In this document: piece by piece, positions 46,503 to 58,009 of the stretch | Layout of the letters: the number at the start of each line of letters is the position of its first letter | How positions within the stretch are numbered: the stretch's first letter is position 1 | Source of the DNA: Alloascoidea africana | Lineage: Eukaryota; Ascomycota; Alloascoideomycetes; Alloascoideales; Alloascoideaceae | NCBI GenBank assembly: GCA_030581615.1 | Contig: JAKTTT010000051.1 | Coordinates: 81,275-145,274 of the forward strand | DNA: 64,000 bases | Direction of reading: 5' to 3' | Notes under the pieces: model-generated | What the model was told of the DNA's origin: nothing | What the model saw: only the letters and a program-made list of their open reading frames with translations | The model's database searches: none | Position numbers and translations under genes: made by a program

Positions 46503-47234
46503 TCACTCTCGGGCTCGCTCCCGCTCCCGCCTGTCCTTTATGCTCTTCAACCTCGCCAGCTCGCTGCGCATCTTCACAAATCCAAGGTGGATCTTACCCC
46601 CAAAGTGCTCGGCCAGCCGCTGGTTGTTATCCAGCCGGCTCAGATACGCCCCACACGTATGGCAAACCTGTAGTTTCTGATGGCCGCTGGGCCCGCTGTT
46701 TTCAATCACCTTGGCCAGATCCTTCCGTTTGCTCTCCCGCAACTTGAACAGCTGTTGCAAGTCCATGTAAGACTTTAAAGACTTTTGTACCAGCCCCTTC
46801 TCTCCAAGAAGCTCAATCTCCTGCAGTTGTAGCATGATTGTCGTCTCCAAATTGCTAATCTCTTTGTTCAACATCTCGATCTTGACCTGCTCTTCAGGCG
46901 TTCGTTCCAGCTTTTTTGTAGCCACATCAACCCGTCGATTACAATCGTTGATGTACTTTAACAGCTCCTTCTCGTATTCCCGATTCAGATCCTCATACAC
47001 TTTCCCCTTGGCCGTCTGAGCTTGGATGTCCAGCTTGAGTGCCTCCATGTGCTTTTTAGGACACATTCCAAGATCCATCTTGGTAGACTGGAAAAGATCG
47101 TGCGGACAGGTGCCCACCAGATACGGCTTGCATAACTTTGGATCGTGAAGACTGTACTGCGGCCTCGAAGACGTCGATCGGCCCATATCGGGGCCCATGA
47201 GCTGCTCCAGCAGCCTTCGTTGTTCCGCTGCCAT
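46503..47234 (-). CDS. LUC7: Luc7, U1 snRNP-associated splicing factor
   Basis: The 243-residue single-exon product starts MAAEQRRLLEQLMG, the Luc7 N-terminal helix. The first zinc finger (CCCH type) is C-KPYLVGT-C-PHDLFQSTKMDLGM-C-PKK-H (about 35-62). A helical middle follows, then the second finger CHTCGAYLSR with two His in AEHFGGKIHLGF (about 190-220), and a basic Arg/Glu tail. Luc7 binds the U1 snRNP and helps choose 5' splice sites, which fits a genome with many introns. It lies 134 bp from the bZIP-like gene and reads in the same direction. The identification is firm. Confidence 0.95.
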   Translation of the reverse strand: MAAEQRRLLEQLMGPDMGRSTSSRPQYSLHDPKLCKPYLVGTCPHDLFQSTKMDLGMCPKKHMEALKLDIQAQTAKGKVYEDLNREYEKELLKYINDCNRRVDVATKKLERTPEEQVKIEMLNKEISNLETTIMLQLQEIELLGEKGLVQKSLKSYMDLQQLFKLRESKRKDLAKVIENSGPSGHQKLQVCHTCGAYLSRLDNNQRLAEHFGGKIHLGFVKMRSELARLKSIKDRRERERARE

Positions 47235-47411
47235 TTGCTATTGTGGATGCTTTTGGCTGCTCGACTTTGCTCTTGCGATGAGAACACACACCCGACAAAG
47301 AGAGCGTGGGTTACCCGCACAACATAACGATAGTGAATAGATTGATCCATTTAGTGAGTAACACTATGGCAAGGTATGATTTAGATTATGATCAAAAATG
47401 GGCAGAGCAGA

Positions 47412-47726
47412 CTACTGAATCTTTAATTGAATATCAGTAGCCTGAGTGCCCTGATAGACAGTAACATTATGGGAGCCATCGTCATGATTTTTCAGGTTCA
47501 TCTCAGCAAGCATACTGAGTATAATGTTTAAGGCCATATTTGAAAGAGCAACCTTCTTAAAGCCCATGAAAGGTTCATGATCAGCTTTATGATCAGCTTT
47601 GTGTAAAAAAAGGTTCCAAATTCATTCAGGAATCAGAAGGATGTTCTCATTGCGTCAGAATTCAAGTATAGCCTTCTTCTACGTATTACGTTCAACAAAC
47701 TTACTGAAGTGAACCTGAAGAGCCAT
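47412..47726 (-). CDS. Possible small two-exon gene, unknown protein
   Basis: A proposed model has exon 1 at 47726-47705 (22 nt, MALQVHF), a 120-nt intron with GTAAGT donor and AAG acceptor, and exon 2 at 47584-47412, giving 64 residues. The second exon has clear protein-like composition (VALSNMALNIILSMLAEM, then a polar end). The acceptor choice is uncertain, since a second AAG lies 12 nt away in the same phase, and the branch site is not a clean CTAAC. The sequence may instead be the last exon of a larger gene. I recognise no family. Confidence 0.3.
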
Positions 47727-47820
47727 ACCAATGAGCAGAATGCTTTCAGCCTACAATGCAATCTTCCTTGAGCACATGCCAATGGTTTTCGATGAATCAC
47801 CTTTTCATCTAATTTGCCAG

Positions 47821-48014
47821 TCTCACTTATCCCTCTTTTGCTCCTGAAAAGTTATGCACATTCACAAATCGTGCTCTGAAGTTTATAAAAGAGTCTTCCT
47901 GGGAACATACCCTGTGTCGTGTTCCATTCCATATTGATGAATTTGAACAGATCCTACGCAGCCTTCAGGATGACTTGGGTCACGACAATTCTTCTATCAT
48001 CAACAAGATCCAAA
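47821..48014 (+). other. Possible coding exon upstream of SWP1
   Basis: The stretch is preceded by CTAATTTGCCAG, which could be a branch site and acceptor, and followed by GTATGC, which could be a donor. In between, one frame is open and protein-like (RALKFIKESSWEHTLCRV, then HIDEFEQILRSLQDDLG). No ATG begins it, so it would have to be an internal exon or a gene relic. I could not join it to a convincing first exon. Confidence 0.25.
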
Positions 48015-48231
48015 GTATGCCTGTGTATGTACTTTCAGCCGTAGTCTGTTACATTTGACTTTGCAATTCCCAGCTTCCATTTCTCATCCTGGCATCTTCC
48101 AAAAGTATGAGATCAAATACAAAGTTCAACAACCTACGTTTTGGGAACACGTCCGGGTAACGCACTCTTTCTCCTACTGCCACGTTCATCGTTGCCAAAA
48201 GTCAAACACATCAAAAAGACACAGACCAAGA

Positions 48232-49068
48232 ATGCAGTTTCGACATCTGTTTCCATGCCTCTTGGTGGCGTTTACTGCTGTATCTGGTGCTTCAGCCAGT
48301 GGTCCAGTTGATGATTTAGTTCTCACAGTGGGCGGGGTAAAACATGAGGTTTCCTTGGGTGAGCCCATCGGTGTGCCGTTGAAAGTATCGCAATCCTCGA
48401 CTATTTCACTATCGGGCCAAATCAGCGACAATTACTCTGTTATCTATCACCAGATACAGGTTCTACTGAGCGATGCTGGAAGCGGGCTTGAGCAGGCGTT
48501 TTTCGGCTCAATTGCAAATGGGAAACTGTCTTTGACGGTCAACACGGATAAAATTTCAGCGTCCCTGATTACAAAGCCCAAGCTTAGTCTTTCTTTAATA
48601 CTGGGTTCATTTGGTTCGAAGACAGAACAAGATGATGCGAAAGTTTTTGAAACAATTGCGACGGATTTGATCCCGGAGGAGGAATGGGCAAGTGAAGTGG
48701 CCGAATCCTACGTGAAGCCGCTCAGATATGGACCTCTACCTGAGATTCACCACATTTTCAGACAACCCGAAGCAACAGTCCATGCGATTGTTGCACTTGT
48801 TCCAAGCGCCTTGTTGGGTCTTGGACTGGTTGTGCTTTTGTTATCTTGGACCCAAGTGAAACTCAGTGTCAAGAAGAATAGCGGTGGACTAAGTCTTTAC
48901 TCTATTCTGTTTTTCGCTTCGATTGCAGTTGCAGAAGGCATTTTTGTCTTTTATTATCTAGGAGATTCTATTTTCACAACGTTGGCACGCATTGGGGCCC
49001 TAGCACCTTTTATAGTCTTTACTGGATCGCGAAGCTTGCGACAGGCTAGGGAGAAAAGGACGCAATAA
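48232..49068 (+). CDS. SWP1: Swp1, ribophorin II subunit of oligosaccharyltransferase
   Basis: The frame encodes 278-279 residues from the ATG at 48232, chosen because a signal peptide follows at once (FRHLFPCLLVAFTAVSGASA); the frame is open further upstream without any ribophorin character. The lumenal part is beta-rich. The C-terminal part has three hydrophobic helices (ALVPSALLGLGLVVLLL, SILFFASIAVAEGIFVFYYL, and a third ending in APFIVFTG) and a short basic cytosolic tail, REKRTQ. The match to Swp1 rests on length, topology and the PEIHHIFRQPE motif before the first helix. Swp1 with Wbp1 and Ost2 forms a subcomplex of the ER oligosaccharyltransferase that N-glycosylates nascent proteins. 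The identification is fairly firm. Confidence 0.9.
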   Translation: MQFRHLFPCLLVAFTAVSGASASGPVDDLVLTVGGVKHEVSLGEPIGVPLKVSQSSTISLSGQISDNYSVIYHQIQVLLSDAGSGLEQAFFGSIANGKLSLTVNTDKISASLITKPKLSLSLILGSFGSKTEQDDAKVFETIATDLIPEEEWASEVAESYVKPLRYGPLPEIHHIFRQPEATVHAIVALVPSALLGLGLVVLLLSWTQVKLSVKKNSGGLSLYSILFFASIAVAEGIFVFYYLGDSIFTTLARIGALAPFIVFTGSRSLRQAREKRTQ

Positions 49069-49116
49069 GTAGATGCCTTTCTTCATCATCATCATAGACG
49101 TATCAAGTAATTTGAA

Positions 49117-49920
49117 CTATTTTGTGTCCTCTGTCTGTTCTACATTGTCTAGATTATTTAGTATCCATCTATTGTTTTGGAAAACGCTGAAGCTTTTGAA
49201 ATGCTCCCAGTCAGCGTGAACAGAAGTGGCTGCTGCAACTCTGCCTTTGAGCATTGGAATTGGTACCATGCCGTAAGAACGCGAGTCCAGCGAATATGGA
49301 AGATTATCACCGGTCACATAGCAATGGCCCGGTGGAATCTTCACATACGTGTTGAATGGATCCTTGATCCCGACCTTGTGTCCTGAAGCTGAAACTGAAG
49401 CTGAAGCCGAAGCAGTCTGTTCTGCTTCGCAATCAACCTTCCGCGCCATATCCATATTGTCATACACCCGAAGCAGGCTGTCGATGGACATGTTATAGTC
49501 CTCGACCGACGGCGTATCGTTTAGAGCTATAGCCCTAATCTCTGTCTTGTTCTTCTTGCTCCGTATCTTGTTCTCCATCTGCTCGTGCTCTCCAGGGTCC
49601 GTTGGCCCACTGCTAAAGTGCAAACTTGGGTCCACGAGAATGATATCACCAGGCATTCCCGTTATGCGTTTACAGACCTTCTGATTCGGGTCCGTGGGTT
49701 TCAGCGCAACTATGACATCGCCGACCTTGAGGTTTCGGCCGTTCGCATGGCCCAGCTTGACTGTGTGGACAAAGTCGTCCTTGTAGTCCAGCGTGGGCAT
49801 CATGGATATCCCCTGAGTTTCCGAGTACTCGTAGACGTGCGAGAACACGACGTGAGCGCCCGCGGCCATCCGGATGATGACTGAGCCCATCGACTGGAGC
49901 AGACGCAGCCTGGAAGCCAT
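49117..49920 (-). CDS. IMP1: Imp1, mitochondrial inner-membrane protease subunit 1
   Basis: The product has 267 residues from the ATG at 49920. The frame continues upstream to 50229, but that part encodes Trp-rich simple repeats and was rejected. The catalytic Ser39 lies in GISMMPTL and the catalytic Lys84 in CKRITGMPGD, nearly the same positions as in S. cerevisiae Imp1. The C-terminal box is YVTGDNLPYSLDSRSYGMVP. Between them is an insertion with a repetitive Ala/Ser tract near 175 (SASASVSASG), which makes this protein much longer than the 190-residue S. cerevisiae protein. Imp1 is a type I signal-peptidase relative that cleaves intermembrane-space sorting signals, such as those of Cox2 and cytochrome b2. 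Its start faces the acetylglutamate kinase gene. Confidence 0.93.
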   Translation of the reverse strand: MASRLRLLQSMGSVIIRMAAGAHVVFSHVYEYSETQGISMMPTLDYKDDFVHTVKLGHANGRNLKVGDVIVALKPTDPNQKVCKRITGMPGDIILVDPSLHFSSGPTDPGEHEQMENKIRSKKNKTEIRAIALNDTPSVEDYNMSIDSLLRVYDNMDMARKVDCEAEQTASASASVSASGHKVGIKDPFNTYVKIPPGHCYVTGDNLPYSLDSRSYGMVPIPMLKGRVAAATSVHADWEHFKSFSVFQNNRWILNNLDNVEQTEDTK

Positions 49921-50025
49921 TTGGAGTCGAGGTCGCGTCTCGTGGTGGAGCCTTTGGAGCCTTTGGAGCCTTTTCGTCTGGCGATGGAGGTTTTCAGACA
50001 GAGACACTCCTCCTCCAGACATAAA

Positions 50026-50047
50026 CCACCACCACCACCACCACCAA
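50026..50047. repeat. CCA trinucleotide microsatellite
   Basis: About seven perfect CCA units lie in the IMP1 upstream region. Read on the other strand they are TGG, giving a false run of tryptophan codons. Confidence 0.9.
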
Positions 50048-50231
50048 CCCTTCACAGATGGGCCTGCCGTCTCCCGCGGACAGGGCCTCACGAGCCCGAT
50101 CCCGGACGACCGCGGACTCCAGTGCGAGTTCCAGTGCCAGTGCCATTTCCATTTCCATTTCCATTGCCCGCAACCCGGGTGCGAACCGCTGCCGTCTGGA
50201 AAGAGCGAATAGCCGCCGAGCACGGGCACGG

Positions 50232-50257
50232 TGACTCAACAACGGCCCATGACTCAT
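50232..50257 (+). promoter_or_regulatory. Pair of Gcn4/AP-1 type sites upstream of acetylglutamate kinase
   Basis: TGACTCA occurs at 50232-50238 and again at 50250-50256, the second as the full palindrome ATGACTCAT. They lie about 300 bp upstream of the kinase ATG. Gcn4 binds this sequence to induce amino-acid biosynthesis genes, including the arginine pathway, so the sites fit the downstream gene. Whether they act on IMP1 too is unknown. Confidence 0.7.
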
Positions 50258-50537
50258 CTCCAGACCGCCAAGTCCTCTCCAGACCCGCCGACCCCCAGCC
50301 CGGCTGCCTCGACCAGGCCCATCGCCCAAGACCCAAGGCTCCCGGCCCTAGGCTCGAGCTGGCGTGCTCACGTGGACCGCGAGAGGCTGGAGATCTGGCT
50401 TTCCCGAAGTTAGTTCTTGAGGCCTTTTCCCTTTTTTCAGTGACAAATCCGTCATCTCAGGAGAAAGCAGCTATAAGAGTGTTTGCATTTCCACCATCAG
50501 TACCCTTTTCTCCCACCTTCACTCTCTCGTATTGTAA

Positions 50538-52094
<1,557 letters not shown>

Positions 52095-52371
52095 TTTACA
52101 TTGGTTGTCTTGTATGGCTGGGATTTGCTTTTAAAAGAGAGAGTAAAAAAAACAACAACCAAAGATTGATTTACTTTAGGCATTTTTGTAAAGATTTAAA
52201 AAACGCTCCAAGACGCAAAACGCATTAACATTGAGAAAAGCATAGCTAGAGGCTGTAAAAAACTAAACAAATGGAAACAAAAACAATGATAATTAACAGA
52301 TCCCTTAATAAACAAAATGAAAGAAAATGAAAAAAAGACAATCTCCGTAAGAATCACTTGATTTTTGTTCT

Positions 52372-54860
52372 CTAATAATTTTCATCTTCAGAATAGGCAA
52401 CTGCTCTAGTAGTACGCAGTTTCCTGGTCTTTTTCTTGTTTCCAGCAGCCACCGGTTTCTCTCCAATGGTTGGGTATTTGACAAAATTTTGTCTTGTCAT
52501 GCTGTTTCTCACGTTGAGTTCTCCAGTGGATAAGTTAGATAACGCTCTAGATGGCGCTCTAGTTTTTGTCTGAGGCACTGGATATTCCTCATTCTCTGGT
52601 TCAAAAGATTCCTCGTAATAATCATCTTCATACTCCTCTTCCTCTTCCTCATCCTCATAGCTCGAGTCATTTTCGTAAGACCGTGCCTTGCTTCTCCTAT
52701 TCAAATGCTCAAGTTGTCGTTTCAAACTCGCAACCTCTCTATCCTGTTCTTTCTTCATAGTCTGTAACTGATCCACAGAGTTTTGATAATTTGCATTAAC
52801 TGCAAGAAGATATTCATTCTGCTCATTCAGCTTCTTATTCGCGTTTTCCACTTTTGCAGCAAGAGATTCCAAATCTTGATTCTCCTGCAATTTATCACTC
52901 AACTCCTTGTTTGCTTTTTTATATTTAGAAGCAAGCTTTATCAACCTGTTTTTAATATCAACATTCTCTTGTAACTCTTTTGATAATCTTGTAATTTCAT
53001 CCTCCAGTTGCGCAGAATCGCTTGGAACCCGTCCATTTTCAACAATTTCTTCTCTCAGTTGCTGTTTCAATTCGGCATTCTCTTTCAACAGACTTTCAAG
53101 AGTGTCATTGTAAGAAACCTGGGACTCTGTAATGTTATCAACAAGCTCATTGTTCTGCTGCCTTAGTTCCACCAACTGTCCTTCATAAGATTGAACGAGC
53201 GTTTGAATCATCTTATCTTTGGATATTTGGCTATTCTCATCGTCATCAACCCTATTTTCCAAAAACTGGGCCTTCATCTGATCAAAATTCTCCTCGTACT
53301 CAGTTGCCAATTCTTGTCTCAACTCCAACTCAAAAGTGATAAATTTATCTTGACATTCATCATTCTCTTGCTCCAACTCAACAACTCTTTTCTTAAGCAA
53401 TTCAATAGTCGCATTGAGCTCTTCCTCTTTCTTTTGGAAATCGCCGGATGAACTTCTGGTTGGTTTAGGCATAACCGCAGGCTTTCTAACAAGTCTTGAT
53501 CTCGGTCTCTGAGGAATACTGATTTCTTGTAAAGCACATGTGTTTATTTGACTTGCAAGAGCCATATATCTAAATATCTGCATGTTTGTTTGTTGATCAC
53601 TATACGGATCAACATTGATCAACGCGGAAACTTTGAAATCGTTGATGTTTGTAACCACATCGTTGAGAAGAAGTCTTGTCAATTTATTGCTCCTAAGCGT
53701 ACCCAAATCTCCCTACATTTTCCCATGTTAGTTCAAGAAATCGACAAATAACAAAAACAGAGAATCCATACTTTTCCAATTTTTTTCTTTTTCAAAATTT
53801 GAAAACAAAGTCCCAATTGCATCAGTGATTTATTCACAGAGATTCCCTCAGTAAGCCTTGCACCATAGGTATGTGCTGATTTTGTTCTTTCGGATCCTGC
53901 CAAATCCGCAATTGTAAAAGTAGAAAATTTGATTTCGGTATCATTACCATTTTTCTGAAACTTTCTCAACTCGAGAAAGATAAACGCATGTGAACGACTC
54001 GAATTATGATTAATATTTGTTGATTGAACATGTCTTGCCAATCTTCCAATACTCAACAATCTAGTCGCTTCAGATAAATTTTTAACAAAAACTTTTGTCA
54101 AATTTGTCACCACAGTTCGTCCTGTTTCAGGATCCGTGCTCACATCCAACATATTTTGTGAAGATGCCAAACGAGAAGCGCGCTTTGTCTGTTTTTTATC
54201 TTCCAAAAGATCGAGAATCACATCGTTGTAAATCTGTGCCATTGAGAGATAAATTCCATACGAAGGTTGTTCGGAAATTGAAACCCCATTGTCTCGGCTC
54301 ACAATTGATTCATCCAGCAATGGTGCTTCAACCACCAATGACTTTCTATTACTTTCCAAATCTTTTGTACTTTTAAACTAAACTTTTCATTAGTACTTTC
54401 CTGTTTGCATTTGTTTTTGGAAAAAAAATTGCTTACATTGACAATCTTGCCCTTCAGTTCCTGAAAAATTGTTTCAACAGTATAATATGCCAATCCAGGG
54501 ATCGAGTTTATCGGTTTGCCAAAAACAGAGTATGTCTAAATCCAGCATTGTTAGTCCCATGCTCTTCACCATTACATATGAGTCCATCCATATACCTACT
54601 TTTCCCGAATTTGAAGAACCTAGAGTGAAAAAAACCGAATCTCTCCCATTCAGAGTTTCCTGGACCATGGGAAGCCCCACCGTTTCAAAAAGTTCTTCCT
54701 GTGTGGTTTTGTCATCGAGAACTTTGGTAAACTTGAATTCATTCTGGGTTCTGCTCTTCACAAGTACGTTTTGCGAATCTGGTTTCACCTCGAGAAACGG
54801 CTCGGAAGTTTTGCCAGTCTCGTTTGTTATTGGCTTTATCCTGAGGTAAACGGGTATCAT
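52372..54860 (-). CDS. Kinesin-6-like motor protein, four exons
   Basis: The exons on the minus strand are 54860-54600, 54535-54437, 54377-53772 and 53712-52372, in all 768 residues. The introns (64, 59 and 59 nt) each have a TACTAAT/CTAAC-type branch site. Intron 1 separates the last two P-loop residues: GSSNSGK / TYSVFG (81-93). Later motifs are HNSSRSHAFIFLEL (switch I), IADLAGSERTKSAHTYGARL (switch II) and RSNKLTRLLLNDV. The motor starts at the very N-terminus with IPVYLRIKP. After about 400 the protein is coiled coil to an acidic, basic-tipped tail. The YLRIKP start and SxSGKTY P-loop resemble fungal kinesin-6 (Klp9/MKLP type), a spindle midzone motor. S. cerevisiae has no member. Subfamily placement is from memory and is moderate; the kinesin call is firm. 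Confidence 0.9.
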
Positions 54861-55107
54861 TCTATGTGTATGTGTGTGTGTAGATATGCTTTTGAAGGAG
54901 AAGAGAAAAAAGAAGAGAATAAGAAGAGATGGGTTTGTGTACTTGTTTCTGTTTCGAGAACACGAGAACACTGCCGATTGCCATGGCAACTCCACCTTGT
55001 CTACGATACACCCGTACACCTCTTGCTCTGGGCGTCTAATTTCGCATCGCGCTGGGCAGAAAAGCGAGATATTTCAACGAAGAACAGGGAAGAGGACTTT
55101 TTACAGA

Positions 55108-56741
55108 ATGGCAGATGAAGCACCCGCGACAAGGACAGAGGACACGCCTGGGCATAGCGGCACGGAGGCGATGGAGGCGGCTCCAGCTGAAGGGCAGACG
55201 AAATCGGAGCAGGAGCAAGTCCGCAAGCGATCGGTAGATGAGATTAGTGGAGGAGAGGACGATACGGAGCAAGGGAGTGGGCTGAAGAGACAGAAGACGG
55301 CAGAGAGCGTAATTCAAGCTGAGGAAGAAGAGGCAGACGATTCCCAGACGGCCGTGGCGAATGGCGGTGAGACTGAAAACGACCAGGAAAAGGAGAAAGG
55401 AGAAGACACTGGCAAACAGGACGGGACCCAGACTCAAACAGGAGCAGACGAAAGAAAAGAGAACAATATAGAGAAGGCAGACACCGACAAGAAGATAGAA
55501 GACGTTGGAGAAACAACGACTAGTTTAGAAAACGGAAGCAAACTAAAGGCCGATAAGACTACGACAAGTGAAAAGCCAGAAACGGAACCTGCAAAAGAAG
55601 ATAAACCAGAGAAACAGAAAGAGGAAGAGGAAGAGGAAGTTTCTGAACCAAAGGTAGGACATGGATCCACGTTCGGTTTTTTTTTCTGTTCAAACAGGGC
55701 ATATTCTCTTTTGTTTCTTATCAACATTGTGAAACTAACTGCCATCTTAGAAATTTGTTTTCGGCTCAACGACGCCCTTTGGCGGCTCTGCGTTTTCCTC
55801 AACATTTGGAAAGAAGAGCGTGTTTGGGTCGTCTTTGAACTCAAGCACAAAGAATGCCGTCAAAGACGAGGATGGCCCAAAGAAAGAAGGAGAGATTGCC
55901 TCCACAGATAAAGATCCTAACGATAAAAAGAAACCATCTGGGTTTGTATTTGGATCTTCCACTACGTTTGGAGGAGATGCGTTCAAGAGTACAAAGGGCA
56001 AGACCCAGAACGTGTTTGGTGTATCGAACACCACTAAGGTATGTATGAAGACCTCATAAGGTACCTCAATTAGAAATATTGCGCGTCCGCGTTGCAAAGA
56101 TGCTAACTCATATCTGGAACCCGTTTTATGTAGAGCATTTTCGACAAGATTAAACAATCGGATAAGGATAAGAACGGGAAAGACTCGGAGACGGGGAAAG
56201 ACGAGTCATTGGAAAAACAGCAAGAGGCGGAAAGATACGTCCAGCTTTCCAAGCCCTTGGAGGAGAAAAAAGGTGAGTGAAGAGAGGGTATTGAGGTCCC
56301 AAATTGGAACTGTGTGTACTAACTGATGGACCAGTGGAAACTGGAGAAGAGGCCGAGACGTCGGTGTTCACGGTCAGGGCCAAGCTGTATGCTCTGGACC
56401 TGACGAACGTCACCGGCGGATGGAAAGAGCGAGGCATAGGGCTTCTACATGTCAACAAGGTGAAGCCGGATTCCTCTAATGCTGAAGCCAGTGCAGCAAA
56501 GGCCAGGATTGTTATGAGGTCGATAGGATTACTACGGGTGATCCTCAACATACCCTTGCATTCGGGCACCGAAGTCATGAAAGGGATGCAATCTTCGGTG
56601 ACAAGTGACAAATTCGTCAGAGTTTCTGCGATTGAGGGAAGCGTGCCCTTCCAATACGCTTTAAAAGTGGGTTCGAAAGAGGATGCCCACAAGCTATACG
56701 GGTCTATTCGTTTGCTGATTCCGAAAGAAGGAGAAAAGTAG
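55108..56741 (+). CDS. YRB2: Yrb2, nuclear Ran-binding protein, four exons
   Basis: The exons are 55108-55653, 55751-56038, 56134-56272 and 56335-56741, giving 459 residues. The introns (97, 95 and 62 nt) have CTAAC branch sites. The joins give SEPKKFVFGS, NTTKSIFDKI and EEKKVETGEE in frame. Residues 1-180 are very acidic and Lys/Glu-rich with a basic LKRQK patch that may be a nuclear signal. Four FG-type motifs follow (FVFGS, SVFGS, FVFGS, NVFGV). The C-terminal Ran-binding domain (about 325-455) has YALDLTNVTGGWKERGIGLLHVN and ARIVMRSIGLLRVILN. Yrb2 binds Gsp1-GTP and Crm1 in the nucleus and helps export of NES cargo. FG motifs plus a single RanBD distinguish it from Yrb1 and the larger Nup2. 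The first ATG lies about 250 bp from the divergent kinesin start. Confidence 0.93.
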
Positions 56742-56832
56742 ATATACAATAGAACAGAACAGAGAGCGGTATAAATGCAATTCCTTTTTTATTTTTTATT
56801 TTTATTTTTTGTTTTATTTTCATGGATTCGTT

Positions 56833-57612
56833 CTACTTTCTCCTAAATGCTATGGTACAAACAGTGGTTCCCGATTTCCCGCCAAACTGGAAGGTTGGAT
56901 ACTTGATTTGCTTCCATACCTCCAGATCGTCTTTCCCGTCCAAGATCAGTCTCTGGAGTTCTTCAGCGGTGAAATTGCACGAGGTTATTAGAAACACTCC
57001 TCCATCCTCGCGCAGTAGACTTCGAACGACTTGCGGATAGAGTTCCAATCCTGTTTTCTGTTCAGGCTCATCCGTAGTAGCATCAGTAGGAAAAGGATTG
57101 GTGTACTTGAGATCGCTCAGTGCTATTGCGTCCATCGTGCCCTTGTCCAGCACCACGTCCCATCGGTAGGAAGGAGAGGGTCTCCAGGAAAAGTCTGTAA
57201 AGTCGAACAGGTCCACCTGTTTGAAATCGACGTTTGCGCCGTATCCCGTTGACTCATCCTGGCTGGCTTTTTCAGCCTTGATGCGCTGTGCAAACTGGAC
57301 AGCGGCGTGCGAGTAGTCCACGCCCAGCAGCGGGCCCGTGAAAACAGATTCGGTGTCTTCCCCAGACGCAATTGTGAATATCAGCTGGCCGTTCCCAGTT
57401 CCGAGATCAATCATGGAGGATTCTGCGCGATTCGCAAGGTGGTGCACATTTTCGTCCAGGAATTGTACCATCTTGTCCTCTGCGCCGGAGTCCGCGAACC
57501 AGGCCTCGCCCTTATCGTCGGGGTCGTGGGCAAAGTTGGCGATTTCCAGGGCGTAGAAATCGTCCCAATACTTCTTCGTTCCGAGCTTGGAAGGGTCCAG
57601 GGCACAGTCCAT
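56833..57612 (-). CDS. EFM4: Efm4 (See1/METTL10), eEF1A lysine methyltransferase
   Basis: The 259-residue product begins with the family block PSKLGTKKYWDDFYALEIANF. It has the SAM-binding motif I MIDLGTGNGQLIF (about 68-80), acidic motif GVDYSHAAVQFA, VVLDKGTMDAIALS, FLITSCNFTAEEL and the end YPTFQFGGKSGTTVC, in the order of S. cerevisiae Efm4. Efm4 dimethylates a lysine of translation elongation factor eEF1A in the cytosol. It converges with YRB2 (92 bp between ends) and is divergent from GPH1. The identification is firm. Confidence 0.95.
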   Translation of the reverse strand: MDCALDPSKLGTKKYWDDFYALEIANFAHDPDDKGEAWFADSGAEDKMVQFLDENVHHLANRAESSMIDLGTGNGQLIFTIASGEDTESVFTGPLLGVDYSHAAVQFAQRIKAEKASQDESTGYGANVDFKQVDLFDFTDFSWRPSPSYRWDVVLDKGTMDAIALSDLKYTNPFPTDATTDEPEQKTGLELYPQVVRSLLREDGGVFLITSCNFTAEELQRLILDGKDDLEVWKQIKYPTFQFGGKSGTTVCTIAFRRK

Positions 57613-58009
57613 TAGGCGAGCGTCGTTCTTTTGATTGGGAGATAGCTCTTTTTCTTGCTGCTGCCCAAAAACTTATCAGCGGCCGGGCACCCGGGCATCC
57701 GGCACCCGGCACCCGGCACCCGCCATAAAAGAGACCCGGGCAGCGCGCCCCGGGGCCGTCAGCTGAGCTTCGCTCACCGCCCAAATCTCGCTCGAGCGCA
57801 TCCCGCTTTAAAAGAAGCAGTAATCCCCCCCTTCTCTTTTTCCTTCTTCTCTCCTCCCCGCCACCCTCGTCCTCTTCTTTTTTTGCCCGTGCTCCTCCCA
57901 TATCCATTATCCGTAGGTACAGCTGCCTCAATTGACTCCAATTGACCCCCCTTGCTCTTGTCCTGCTGCCCCCAATCTAACCTTTGCTATCGTTCACCGT
58001 TCAGAAACA
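57613..58009. promoter_or_regulatory. Divergent promoter region of EFM4 and GPH1, with GC-rich repeats
   Basis: This 397 bp region has tandem copies of CCGGCACC-like units at about 57683-57723, a CATAAAAGAG box right after them (57723-57732), and C-rich tracts ending in CCCCTT (near 57825 and 57945) that fit stress-response elements (CCCCT), as would be expected for a glycogen gene. An in-frame ATG at 57932 was rejected as the GPH1 start. Confidence 0.5.

Larger units (their letters stand above)
47235..48231. other. Intergenic region that may hide small spliced genes
   Basis: This 997 bp stretch lies between the divergent starts of LUC7 and SWP1. Unlike most spacers here it has coding-like stretches on both strands, listed separately at 47412-47726 (minus) and 47821-48014 (plus). 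Confidence 0.5.

Noticed and set aside
49921-50229. N-terminal extension of IMP1 with runs of Trp and Trp-Lys
   Set aside because: It is translated from CCA and CATTTC microsatellites, has no family similarity, and overlaps the promoter with the Gcn4-type sites. The inner ATG at 49920 gives the normal Imp1 start.
54861-55019. Upstream extension of the kinesin frame with a His-Thr repeat
   Set aside because: The repeat comes from a TG microsatellite; the kinesin motor begins right at the ATG at 54860.
54874-55107. Upstream in-frame extension of YRB2
   Set aside because: It overlaps the divergent kinesin start and shows no Yrb2-like sequence; the ATG at 55108 begins the acidic N-terminus.
57932-58009. 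Upstream in-frame start for GPH1
   Set aside because: The extra 26 residues are Cys/Pro-rich without phosphorylase character; the ATG at 58010 has good context and the family N-terminus follows.
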